Shown here: in pieces, positions 47,080-57,699 of the stretch
Position numbering within the stretch: position 1 is the first letter of the stretch
How the letters are laid out: each line of letters opens with the position of its first letter
NCBI GenBank assembly: GCA_014529385.2
Contig: CM043947.1
Coordinates: 103,253,811 to 103,317,810, forward strand
Reading direction: 5' to 3'
Source of the DNA: Adiantum capillus-veneris
Taxonomy: Eukaryota > Streptophyta > Polypodiopsida > Polypodiales > Pteridaceae
Length of the DNA: 64,000 nucleotides
Notes under the pieces: generated by a model
What the model was told of the DNA's origin: nothing
What the model saw: the letters and a program-made list of their open reading frames with translations, nothing else
Database searches by the model: none
Program-made: the position numbers and the translations under genes

Positions 47080-48451
47080 CCATCATCCGTGTGACGAAGC
47101 CCATGAATGCATCTGCACTCATAGAAGCGGGATCCGGAAAGTGGTCTGCCATACTAAAGTCCTGCACAAAGAATGTAAAATGAAGCGTTAGAACACAGTT
47201 GTTTAAATTAACTTTAAGATTAATTTTAAATCAACATTGTATCCTGAAGTTGTTAGCCCTGCATATATTAAAGCATGAATTAGGCCAAGGCAAAGTGCTT
47301 GCGAATAGCAAGAATTTTGTAAATCAAGAACCATTACTAGAAGCTTCTCCGTATTCTGGCCAATCATGCATAGTCCACATAAGAAGTCCATGGATCCTTA
47401 CATGTTGTTGTCCTACTGGTTCAAATGCATCTGCTATGTTGATCCCATGCCATAACTCCTGGAGCTCGTCAACTAGTGGAGCTAGATAAACATCCATGTT
47501 TTTTGCCTTGAACTTACCAGGTACAATCAAGCTTAATATCAAATGACCCTTCTTGATGGCAAGCCACGGCGGGAGGTTGTAATTGATAAGTCACATAGGC
47601 CAAGTGATCCATGACACGCTTCTCAAGCCAAATGGATTGACTCCATCCATTGCCATGCCCAAAGGCAAATTGCGTAGTTCATTCTTAAAATGTGGCCAGG
47701 TATCTTCAATGTGCCTCCACGACTTTGAATCAGCGGGCACCCTAAATGTTGCGTGAGTGGATCTATTCGTAGAATGCCATCGTATCAACTTTGCAATGGA
47801 ACCACAACGAAACATGCTTTTTATCCTAGAAATAATAGGGAAATGCCGCAACACTTTAGCTGGCACTGTCTCGCCAACTGCATATTGTTTGTAGCTCATT
47901 GCTCCGCATTAGGACACGACAGAAAATCTGCGAATTCATTGCGAAAAAGAATGCGACCATTTGGACATGCATGAATCTTGTTGTAGTCCAAGCCAACTGA
48001 GGTCAATAGTTGCTTTGCGTCTGGCCTGGAGGGGGGCATTTCTTTGCCAGCCGGGAGAAGTTGCTCCCGCAACAACTTGTTTAAGCCACATTAAATTAAA
48101 AAGCTCTCCAAGCACGTCACCGTTGCAATCAGAAAATCGTTTTTGTAAATTACGTACCTAAACAAAGCAGTGATGCTTGCATCTGACCACCCGTACACTG
48201 ACTGAAGATTCAAAAACGCCAGACAAGTACGAAGCCTCGATATTTTGGTGCCTTCATAAATTGATTGATGTGCCAACTTCCTCAACATGTCTTCAGGAGA
48301 TAGGCGCACGGCTTCTGGTGCTGCTTCGTTAGCGTTCTTCTTGCTTGTCTGGAAGAAGGCATCCAGCATCTCCTCCATGCCTTCGTCTTTCTCTGTTAGT
48401 CCTTTTCTGCTTCCATCCTTGGCTCTATATTGGTCGTACCTTCACGCATAA

Positions 48452-48546
<95 letters not shown>

Positions 48547-48725
48547 CCAGATGTAGGTGCTATGTCGCGAAAATCAATGCTCGTTCCGGAGGAGTCGTAT
48601 CGCAGATTCTGAACGGTTTCTTTAGCAAACTCTCCGTACTTGTGCACATGCTCATTACATATCCTATGCTTGCATAGGATTTGATACTTGCAGAGCGTGC
48701 ACGAGCATGCAATCTTTTCCTCCAT
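47080..48725 (-). pseudogene. CACTA-3 TNP2 N-terminal half, broken
   Basis: Starting at the ATG at 48725: MEEKIACSCTLCKYQILCKH (a cysteine-rich transposase-associated region), then a (TC)44 tract that reads as ER repeats, then EGTTNIEPRMEAEKD. An exon follows (48378-48170) with EDMLRKLAHQSIYEGTKISR and VYGWSDASITALFR, then a likely intron. The TNP2 body (about 48010-47345) has FPIISRIKSMF, VPADSKSWRHIEDTWPHF, DGVNPFGLRSVSWITWP and HGLLMWTMHDWPEYGE. At about 47225 it is joined to intron-like sequence by a deletion that removes the zinc-type CPIC region present in CACTA-4. Confidence 0.85.
48457..48544. repeat. (TC)44 microsatellite inside the CACTA-3 TNP2 gene
   Basis: A pure TC run lies in the coding region; on the minus strand it reads as alternating Arg-Glu. 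The same site in CACTA-4 has 39 units. Confidence 0.97.
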
Positions 48726-49709
48726 GTTAGTTGATGACGTTGTGATCTACAATGATTATGAATGTTGTTTTAATATATATACTCCTCACAATGTAAACTA
48801 CCTCGCATTCTCTAGTCTTGCCCAATCTCCGTACACCTCGGTCCAGAGGTGTACGGAGATCAGGACCACCGGGTCAAAATCTCGTCTTTATTGGTCAAAT
48901 CCTATATGGGTAGACACATACGTGCACTCCCAGGTGTACATGGCAATGCATGTAGTGGGCAAAAATTTCGGCAGAGTTTCCTTCGTTTTTACATAAAGTT
49001 TAAAAAATAAACCATATCATGTATACGCCTCCTACATGCTATCCATTTAGGATCTCACATGAGATTTAAGGCCAATGAAAGAAATGAAATGAACTTTGTA
49101 CAAAACCATAACCAAATTAAAAGCATAACCGGCCATACCACTTTGATCAAAACCATAATGCAGATAACCATTACCAGAAACAAAATTAACAATAACAATA
49201 AGCATAACCAGAAAGTTAAACATAACCATAAACAAAACCTGAACCATAACTATGTCTATAGAAGAACAAGAGAAATAACCATGTCTATACAATGCCAATG
49301 ACAATAACCATAACCATAAGGAAAACAATAACTGTCTGAACAATAATCATAACCATATATATATGTCTATACAAAAGGAGACATAGAAGCGTGTCTGTGT
49401 CTCACAAAGCACATATATGAAATCCGGTCCACTGATGATTAGGCGTCACAACCTGCACATAGGACAACTCACAAAATTAGTATTGATATTACTTCACATA
49501 TACTTACTTAATTAAATCAACTCACACACATTAACATCTCACCTCAAGCTAAGCGATCAACGAGACTGTAAGGCCGCCCAGTCTACAGGCTCTCCTGAAG
49601 CATCAAGATCATTCAATACTTCATAGATACCTATGCGATATCCATCTGACTCCTCCTTACGTATTGGGGCTCGATACATCGCAGGATTTTGCGTTTATAA
49701 TAAGAATAC

Positions 49710-50690
49710 ATGATTCATCGCATTTTAAAAAACGCCATAGTTAATATTGGATTAGAAACTCACAAACTCATAGCGAAAGGTGTCGAAGCCTCCGCTGCCA
49801 AGATGAGATGTCCCCCTGGTCATCTGTCGTATCTGCGTGGCCTCACGCTGCTGTCTGAACCGCGTGGCCGTTGTCCGCTCATACTCCCTAATCTGCAGCC
49901 AAGTCTCGTGTGGGATGCCCTAAGGCTTCGGCGAGCCGGTACTGAAAGCCTTCCGAGCTGCATCTCATCGATGTTTCACAGTGTCCTGTGCAACACCCTT
50001 GATCCACCTCCTCGGAACAACGTCTGAACCCGGAGGAGGCTGGTACTCTCTCCGGATGGTCTCCACTATGTAAGTGACTTTGTCCTTTTCCTGCTGATCC
50101 CAAGACGTCAGAATGATGGTCAAAAATTGTAGCTCCACGAGGTGGTGAATCTACTATCTCATCTCAGTCCCGACTCTATCCATGTCAACAGAACCATCTG
50201 GCCGTACAGTATAGAGCTTGGAGGCACTAGGATCGTGTGCCCCCCAAGGTGTCCGAGGTGTGCCAAAAAGTGTGTCGAGAGGTGTGCCTGGGTAGGACGG
50301 GGTCCGTGAGTGAGGAGGGGTCGAAGCATCTATGGACCCTCCTCCACAGCAACCACCACCTCCACCTGACGATCGCCGAGATCAGCGAGTGCCTCTGTGC
50401 TGCGGAGATGAGGACGTACCCGCCTCTGCCCCACCCCTAGGTGTCGTAGCGGCCGTGATGGGAGAAGCAGGCGTCATACCCATAGGCGTCCCCCCCCTAT
50501 AGGTGTCCCCCCCCTAGGCATCGGACCCTCGGGTGTGAAGCCCGGAGGCGTAGTACCCGTGCCTTTGGCTACCCAGTACTGAGAAGCCTTTGCCATCTGA
50601 GCAGGCATCATCCGTGTAACGAAGCCCATGAATGCATCTGCACTCAAAGAAGCGGGATCTGAAAACTGGTCTGCCATACTAAAGTCCTGC
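49710..50690 (-). pseudogene. CACTA-4 second gene, Transposase_24-like, broken
   Basis: The frame starts near 50690 with MADQFSDPASLSADAFMGFV after a splice-acceptor-like TTTATGCAG at about 50698. It passes the GTTPPGFTPEGPMPRGG segment, then a low-complexity serine- and proline-rich part containing stops. It ends in the conserved domain around 50045-49770 (related to RRWIKGV...TVKHRRDAA in the sister copies), here with frameshifts and a lost codon boundary near 49920. This copy shows that the segment is a separate exon set from TNP2. Confidence 0.65.
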
Positions 50691-50784
50691 ATAAACAAAG
50701 TAAAATAAAGCATCAAAACACAGTTGTTTAAATTAACTTTAAGCTTAATTTTAAATCAACGTCTTCACACAAACACTTACAGGC

Positions 50785-52319
50785 CTAGGCCTCGACGAGT
50801 GAGGCATCATCGATAAGATCTTGCACCGTTTCATCCTCTATCTCTAATTGCAAACATAACTCTGCCCCTACTTGTTCTGGCAGATTGTCTTCATCCATTG
50901 CATCTTCATCTACAGGTTGCCCCTCATGTTGCTCCCATCGGCGACGCCACTCTTGTACATACATAGGATGACATTGGATACGACCAAGCTGACCTTCGCG
51001 CAAGTGATGGACATCTGGAAGATAACGGTTGTGGCCTTGATAAATTGTCTTTCGCAGAGAGGCAGAATAGCGCAGATCCAAAGACTACCCGCAAATTGGA
51101 CATGTATTGTATCCCGAAGTTGTTAGCCCTACATATATTAAAGCATGAATCAGGCCAAGGCAAAGTGCTTGCGAATAGCGAGAATTTTGTAAATCAAGAA
51201 TCATTACCAGAAGGTTCTCCGTATCCTGGCCAATCATGCATAGTCCACATAAGAAGTCCATGGATCCTTGCATGTTGTTGTCCTACTGGTTCAACCGCAT
51301 CTGCTATGTCAATCCCATGCCATAACTCCTGGAGATCGTCAACTAGTGGAGCTGGATAAACATCCATGTTTTTTGCCTTGAACTTACCACGTACAATCAA
51401 GCTTAATATCAAATGACCCTTCTTGATGGCAAGCCACGGCGGGAGGTTGTAATTGATAAGGCACATAGGCTAAGTGCTCCATGACAAGCTTCTCAAGCCA
51501 AATGGATTGACTCCATTGCCATGCCCAAAGGCAAATTGCGTGGTTCACTCTTAAAATGTGGCCAGGTATCTTCAATGTGCCTCCAGGCCTTTGAATCAGC
51601 AGGCACCCTAAATGTTGCGTCAGTGGATCTATTCGTAGAATGCCACCGCATCAACTTTGCAATGAAACCACAACGAAAAATGCTTTTTATCCTAGGAATA
51701 ATAGGGAAATGCCGCAACACTTTAGCTGGCACTGTCTCTCCAACTGCATCTTGTTTGTAGCGCATTACTCTGCACTTAGGACACGACAGACAATCTGCGA
51801 ATTCATTGCGAAAATCAATGCAATCATTTGGACATGCATGAATCTTGTTGTAGTTCAAGACAACTGAAGTCCATAGTTGCTTTGCATCTGGAGTGGAGGG
51901 GGGCATTTCATTGCCAGCCGGGAGAAGTTACTTCCGCAACAACTTGTTTAAGCCACATTAAATTAAAAAGCTCTCCAAGCACGTCACTGTTGCAATCAGA
52001 AAATCTCTTTTGTAAATTACGTATCTAAACAAAGTAGTGACGCTTTCATCTGACCACCCGTACACTGGCTGAAGATTCAAAAACGCCAGACAAGTACGAA
52101 GTGTCGATATTTTGGCGCCTTCATAAATTGGTTGACGTGCCAACTTCCTCAACATGTCTTTAGAAGATAGGCGCACGGCTTCTGGTGCTGCTTCGTTAGC
52201 GTTCTCCTCGCTTGTCTGGAAGAAGCCATCCAACATCTCCTCTATGCCGTGGTCTTTTGTTTGTAAGTCCTTTTCTGCTTCCATCCTTGGCTCTATATTG
52301 GTCGTACCTTCACGCATAA

Positions 52320-52404
<85 letters not shown>

Positions 52405-52579
52405 ATGTAGGTGCTATGTCGCAAAAATCAATGCACGTTCCGTAGGAGTCGTATCGTAGATTCTGTACGGTTTCTTTAGCAAACTCTCCGTACTTGTGCA
52501 CATGCTCATAACATATCCTACACTTGCGTAGGATTTGATACTTGCAGAGCGTGCACGAGCATGCAATCTTTTCCTCCAT
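50785..52579 (-). pseudogene. CACTA-4 TNP2 transposase, lacking DUF4218
   Basis: The ATG at 52579 starts MEEKIACSCTLCKYQILRKC. A (TC)39 tract follows; the frame after the tract differs from that before it. The next exon (52317-52025) has SSKDMLRKLARQPIYEGAKI and VYGWSDESVTTLFR. The TNP2 body (about 51960-51194) has FPIIPRIKSIF and GLLMWTMHDWPGYGE. After an apparent intron, the part at 51160-50785 has LIHALIYVGLTTSGYNTCPI and the acidic tail DEDAMDEDNLPEQVG. The next sequence is a GTAAGTG donor and intron leading to the second gene. The DPMHIFKNV region and DUF4218 of CACTA-1 are absent. Confidence 0.82.
52325..52402. repeat. (TC)39 microsatellite inside the CACTA-4 TNP2 gene
   Basis: It is orthologous in position to the (TC)44 run at 48457; on the minus strand it encodes Arg-Glu repeats. 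Confidence 0.97.
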
Positions 52580-52811
52580 GTTAGTTGATGACGTTGTGAT
52601 CTACAATGATTATGAATGTTGTTTTAATATATATACTCCTCACAATGTAAACTACCTCGCATTCTCTAGTCTTGCTCAATCTCCGTACACCTCGGTCTAG
52701 AGGTGTACGGAGATCAGGACCACCGGGTCAAAATCTCGTCTTTATTGGTCAAATCCTATATGGGTAAACACATACGTGCACTCCCAGGTGTACATGGCAA
52801 TGCATGTAGTA

Positions 52812-52995
52812 GGCAAAACCCCTTTGCCTCTTTTAGTTCCATAGTTTCTTCAACATCCAACGGCGATCTCCCTTTCTCTGTCTCTTGATCTGGCTCTCGC
52901 TATCTCTCTTTCTCTCTCTATTTTCCTATTTCCCTATCTCTCTCTCTGTCTCGCTCTCCACTTCTCTATCTCTCTCTCTTTCTATTTCCCTATTT
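52812..52995. other. TC-rich spacer before the satellite array
   Basis: It consists of imperfect CTCTCT and CCCTATTT stretches. No gene is seen. Confidence 0.6.
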
Positions 52996-55160
52996 GACCT
53001 ACGGCTTGTGTATTTGGCGTTTCTTCTATCCGTTTGACCTACGGCTTGCCATACGCGCTCTTGACATGGCTTTAAGACTACCTAATGGACTACGGATGGT
53101 TTCAGTAGGCATTGAAGTCATTTCCGAAATCCGTTTGCGTTTTTCCGTAGAAAAACACAACCGGATTTGACCTACAGCTTGTGTATTTGGCGTTAATTCA
53201 AACCCATTGACCTACGGCTTTCCATACACACTCTTGACATTGCTTTAAGACTACTTAATGAACTAAGGATGGTTTTGGTAGGCATAGAAGCCATTTCCGA
53301 AGCCCGTTTGCATTTTTCCGTACAAAAATGCAACCGGATTTGATCTACGACTTGTGTATTTGGCATTTTTTCTATCCGTTTGCCATACGCGCTCTTGGCA
53401 TTGTTTAAAGATTACCTTATCCTCTACGGATGGTTTCAGTGGGCATAGAAGTCATTTCCGAAGTCCGTTTGCGTTTTTTCGTACGAAAATGCAACCGGAT
53501 TTGACTTACGGCTTGTGTATTTGACGTTTCTTTTGTCCGTTTAACCTACGGCTTGCCATACACGGTCTTGACATTGCCTTAAGACTACTTAATGGACTAC
53601 GGATAGTTTCGGTAGGCGTAGAGTCAGTTTCCGAAGTCCCTCTGCGTTTTTCCGTAGAAAAATGCAATCGGATTTGACCTACGGCTTGTGTATTTGTCGT
53701 TTCTTCTGTCCGTTTGACCTATGGCTTGCTATACGCGCTCTTGACATTGCCTAAAAATTACTTAATGGACTACGGATGGTTTCGGTAGGCATAGAATCAG
53801 TTTCGGAAGACTGTCTGCGTTCTTCCGTAGAAAAACGCAACCGGATTTGACTTACAGCTTGTGTATTTGACGTTTCTTTTGTCCGTTTGATCTACGACTT
53901 GCAATACACGCTCTTGAAATTTCCTTAAGACTACCTAATGGACTACGGATGGTTTCGGTAGGCATAGAAGCCATTTCCGAAGTCCGTTTGCGTTTTTCCA
54001 TAGAAAAACGCAACCGGATTTGACCTACGGCTTGTGTATTTGGCGTTTCTTCTATCCGTTTGACCTACGGCTTGCCATACGCGCTCTTGAAATTGCTTTA
54101 AGACTACCTAATGGACTACCGATGGTTTCAGTAGGCATAAAAGTCATTTCCGAAATCCGTTTGCGTTTTTCTATTGAAAAACGTAACCGGATTTGACCTA
54201 CGGCTTGTGTATTTGGCGTTAATTCAAACCCATTGACCTACGGCTTGCCATACATGCTCTTGACATTGCTTTAAAACAAATTAATGAACTAAGGATGGTT
54301 TCGGTTGGCTTCTAGAAGTCCGTTTGCATTTTTCCGTAGAAAAACGCAACCGGATTTGACCTACGGCTTGTGTATTTGACGTTTCTTCTATCCGTTTGAC
54401 CTACGGCTTGCCATACGCACTCTTGACATTTCCTAAAGACTACCTAATGGACTACGGATGGTTTCGATAGGCATAGAATCAGTTTCCGAAGACTGTCTAC
54501 GTTTTTCCGTAGAAAAACGGAACCGGATTTGACCTACGGCTTGTGTATTTGACGTTTCTTCTGTCCGTATGACCTACAGCTTTCCATACACACTCTTGAC
54601 ATTTCCTTAAGACTACTTAATGGAATACGGATGGTTTCGGTAGGCGTAGAATCAGTTTTCGAAGTCCGTCTGCGTTTTTTCGTAGAAAAATACAATCGGA
54701 TTTGACCTACGGCTTGTGTATTTGGCGTTTCTTCTATCTATTTGACCTACGGCTTGCCATACGCGCTCTTGACATTGCCTAAAGACTACCTAATGGACAA
54801 CGGATGGTTTCGGTAGGCATAGAATCAGTTTCTGAAGACCGTCTGCGTTTTTCCGTAGAAAAATGCAATCGGATTTGACCTACGGCTTGTGTATTTGACG
54901 TTTCTTCTGTCCGTTTGACCTACGGCTTGCCATACACGCTCTTGACATTGCCTTAAGACTACCTAATGGACTACGAATGGTTTCGGTAGGCATAGAAGCC
55001 ATTTCCGAAGTCCGTTTGCGTTTTTCCATAGAAAAACGCAACCAGATTTGACCTACGGCGTAGAAACTGTTTATGAAGTCCGTTTGCCTTTTTCCGTATA
55101 AAAACCCAACCGGACTTCAAAAACGGCTTGTATTTTGGACGTTTCTTCTATCCATTTACG
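52996..55160. repeat. 173-bp tandem satellite, about 12 units
   Basis: The anchor GACCTACGGCTTGTGTATTT (or a close variant) occurs at 52996, 53169, 53342, 53503, 53676, 53849, 54022, 54195, 54358, 54531, 54704 and 54877, with a divergent start at 55049. Steps are 173 bp except two short ones (161 and 163 bp). Each unit has the GACCTACGGCTTG half-motif twice, about 40 bp apart, and ends with a potential hairpin (GCGTTTTTC, loop, GAAAAACGC). No coding sequence is seen. The array decays after 55060. Confidence 0.96.
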
Positions 55161-55640
55161 GCTTGTTATATGCCCCCGCCCAACCTTTTTTGAGGAGGAA
55201 GCTTGTCTCTAAGAGCAACGACGGCGCTGTTGTTGCTCCCTAGAGGACTTTCATGTGTAAAGGTGAGAGTTGAGCTTCAAATGTATTTTGAGCTGGTAAA
55301 ATGAAGTCATAGGCTGCATCCAGGTTACTTTGGCTCAACATGCACAATGCCCGATCAGACTACCACACATGCATATGGAGGAGATTGATGAGATCCGCCA
55401 ACGACAAATGCTGGATCTCCTACGATCTACCTATTCCAGCTAGCTGTTTTAGCCGTTTAGTCCACACCCAGCAGTTTAGGATTCCATAATATTTTATTTT
55501 GTCATTTTGTCATCTTTTTACTCTGACTTTGTATCAGATCCACCACATTGTAACTTTCTTGTCTCATAGGTCACTTTGGCCTTTCGAAGACGTTAATATA
55601 ACATTTCATTTCATTTCTCTCTTTAATTTTAATTTCCTAC
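55161..55640 (+). other. Unassigned segment with a short coding-like tail
   Basis: A short plus-strand frame near 55350-55440 reads MEEIDEIRQRQMLDLLRSTY then stop, which looks like the C-terminal end of a protein, but no family is recognised. The following T-rich sequence with AATATAACATTTCATTTCATT resembles a 3' end. Confidence 0.3.
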
Positions 55641-55649
55641 GCATACATT

Positions 55650-55652
<3 letters not shown>

Positions 55653-55705
<53 letters not shown>

Positions 55706-55720
55706 TACACACACACACAC

Positions 55721-55760
<40 letters not shown>

Positions 55761-55816
55761 TACACACACACACACACCGCTCTCTCTCTCTCTCTCTTTC
55801 CTACACACACACACAC

Positions 55817-55880
<64 letters not shown>

Positions 55881-55905
55881 TACACACACACACACACACA
55901 CACAC

Positions 55906-55962
<57 letters not shown>

Positions 55963-56007
55963 ACACACACACCGCTCTCTCTCTTTCCTATACACACACA
56001 CACACCG

Positions 56008-56039
<32 letters not shown>

Positions 56040-56066
56040 TACACACACACACACACACACACGCGC
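55653..56066. repeat. Modular compound microsatellite, (TC)n-TTTCCTA-(CA)n-CCG
   Basis: A module of (CT)n, then TTTCCTACACACA(CA)n and CCGCT is repeated about seven times with different run lengths. One module lacks the CCTA piece (near 55960), and the last ends in CGCGCG. It is non-coding; minus-strand open frames here are repeat translations. Confidence 0.95.
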
Positions 56067-56091
56067 GATGTAGAGAGAGAGAGAGAGGTTG

Positions 56092-56110
56092 GGGGGGGGG
56101 GGGGGGGGGG
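56092..56110 (+). repeat. Poly(G) tract of about 19-20 bases
   Basis: A near-pure G run follows (GA)n and lies just before the splice-acceptor-like GATTACAG at the start of the second CACTA-2 gene. It echoes the poly(G) tract near the other end of CACTA-2 at 21264. Confidence 0.92.
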
Positions 56111-56120
56111 GAGATTACAG

Positions 56121-57427
56121 TTGGCTATCTCTTTACGAGAGCAGTACCTCCGTTCAACGGAGGATTTGTTTGGCCACTACACTCCAGAGCATCTTGCGAC
56201 CTACGGCATTTCTCTGCAGACTACACCATGGGGGAGTCAGGGAGGGACTCCTTACCTACAGAGCCTCGCACCAACGGCACCTCCCTCTACTCTCCCTTCC
56301 TATCGTCCTACTCCTATTCCATCACAGGTTCCTACTCCCCTTGCATCGCAGTGTCCTACTCCCATGGCATCACAGGGTCCTATGCCACTCCATTCCACTC
56401 TGGCTTTGCCAGAACATCGTCGATGGACTTCCTCTGGCAGAGCGCGTCGACGCTCGTCTCAGAGAAGCGAGCGCCATGAGAGACGAAGCCGCGGCGGATC
56501 GTGTGGTTTCGCATGTTTTGGTAGTGGCGAGGGAACAGAGTCCCCACTTTCAGAGCGTGCCGCCCCTGACACAGAGGATGAGGATACTGGCGCACCCATA
56601 CCAGACACGCATGGGTACTACTACAGGGTTAAATATGGTGGGAGGTTGATTTCGGCACAGCACAGGGAAGGGCATTTGGACGCCATCTATAAATTCTTAT
56701 ACATTCAACATATAGGAATTGTTTTATAAATTTCAAAGACCAACTGCCCGATCTTGCACGATACATTGAGGACGCTCTCTTAGCTAGATTTCCAAACGCC
56801 CCGGATGATCGTTTTTCACAACAATGGTTGGAGGGCTACATAAAGACATTTCTAAAAAACAAGGAGTCTAGTGTGTAGCGCACATTAGCCAACCAGGTCA
56901 GAGATCCAGACAGGAGTTACCGCGGTGGCTACATGGCAGACGTGGAGTGGGAGTGGGCAATTCAAGAGAAGAGGGATCAAGCTGCGACGGGCTCATCATA
57001 TAGACAACAACGCGAGGTCTGCACAAGACAAACTCCCACGCACTATGGCTCAGGAGGCAAGGGAGCTTGGAAGGATAAATATGTAAGATTATTTGAATTA
57101 TAACGTCAATTATTGATTATAAAGATTGTAGTTGATAATTTGGTATTGTTATTGCTAACTTAGGAAAATGTCACTCTCTCTCGACCAACCAGGGAAATGG
57201 TCAAGTATCGGGAGCAACATACAGAATTTGATACTTGGCGATGGTTGTTTGAAAACAACCACATCTCTCGCGAGAAATTCGACGGCGGTTGGACCACTAC
57301 ATGCGGTAAGTTTAAACAAGTAATTTTGTATCAATTGTTTTGAGCTATGGATAATTGTTTAATTTGGTTTGGGTTTATGTAGAGTCAAAGTGATCCATAC
57401 GTGCCTCTGGACGACGACGAGGATTAG
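56121..57427 (+). pseudogene. CACTA-2 second gene (ORF1/Transposase_24-like), probably broken
   Basis: An exon begins at 56121 after GATTACAG with LREQYLRSTEDLFGHY. A long proline/serine/threonine-rich segment follows, then an arginine-serine-rich patch (GRARRRSSQRSERHERRSRGG) and an acidic stretch. A conserved-looking C-terminal domain (56700-57080) is reached by a frame change near 56720 and contains a TAG near 56877; it has YRGGYMADVEWEWAIQEKRD and GSGGKGAWKDKY. A clear intron (GTAAGATT at 57083 to TTAG at 57173) leads to an exon with REMVKYREQHTEFDTWRWLF. A second intron (GTAAGTTT at 57306) leads to an acidic last exon (DPYVPLDDDED, stop about 57425-57427). The layout fits ORF1 of plant CACTA elements; no initiating ATG is identified. 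Confidence 0.68.
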
Positions 57428-57628
57428 ATTAAAAAATGTTTTGTCCAAACTTTGGTAAAGTCCCAATGTGGCACAATGTATATACAACTATTTACTTTTT
57501 ATTGTAACTTTTTTAAATAGTTGATCTTCTAAATTTTCAATTGTTAGATAAAGTAAATTCAATTTCAGCTCTTTGGTATTTTTTATACTCTTCCAAAAAA
57601 CAATTGATGTCTTATTGTTTTATGTAGG

Positions 57629-57696
57629 TCAAAAATAAAGGTGCTCATTTGGGCCACCCAAATTCGGGTGGCCCAAATGAGCACCTTTATTTTTGA
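57629..57696. repeat. Perfect 31-bp inverted repeat with a 6-base loop
   Basis: The left arm (57629-57659, starting TCAAAAATAAAGGTGC) and the right arm (57666-57696) are exact reverse complements around AAATTC. The repeat lies about 200 bp downstream of the second CACTA-2 gene. It could be a tiny foldback element or a structured 3' region. Confidence 0.97.
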
Positions 57697-57699
57697 ATT

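Larger units (their letters stand above)
38556..48957 (-). mobile_element. CACTA-3, split by Gypsy-3
   Basis: The left terminus CACTACAACAAAAAA is at 38556, nearly the same as CACTA-1. The left part (38556-40626) carries the second-gene end, and the right part (47080-48957) carries the TNP2 N-terminal half. The sequence joins at the Gypsy-3 insertion site: CATCTGAGC...CATCATCCGTG is continuous in CACTA-4 at about 50593-50630. The right part ends TGTAGTG at 48957, which would be a CACTA-type end, but its inner sequence does not match the left terminus, so this end is uncertain. Confidence 0.75.
48958..52811 (-). mobile_element. CACTA-4, tandem relative of CACTA-3 lacking its left terminus
   Basis: Directly after the TGTAGTG of CACTA-3 the sequence GGCAAAAATTTCGGCAGAG enters about 365 bp inside the usual left end (compare 38920 and 29388). 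It then follows the CACTA-1/3 order to a second copy of the right side ending TGTAGTA at 52811. The flank GGCAAAACC after 52811 shares GGCAAAA with the CACTA-3/CACTA-4 junction, suggesting recombination at that short homology. Confidence 0.8.

Noticed and set aside
48951-48957. TGTAGTG as the proven right terminus of CACTA-3
   Set aside because: It could be a CACTA end, but the adjoining bases do not match the left terminus CACTACAACAAAAA and the target bases CTT and GGC differ; reported only as uncertain.
52996-55160. CRISPR-like array
   Set aside because: Whole 173-bp units repeat with no unique spacers, and the context is plant nuclear transposon DNA.
55629-56060. Minus-strand frames of alternating Arg-Glu and Cys-Val
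   Set aside because: They are translations of TC and CA microsatellites.
57629-57696. Bacterial-type intrinsic terminator
   Set aside because: The stem is 31 bp and AT-rich with no T run directly after it; the surrounding introns and elements are eukaryotic.
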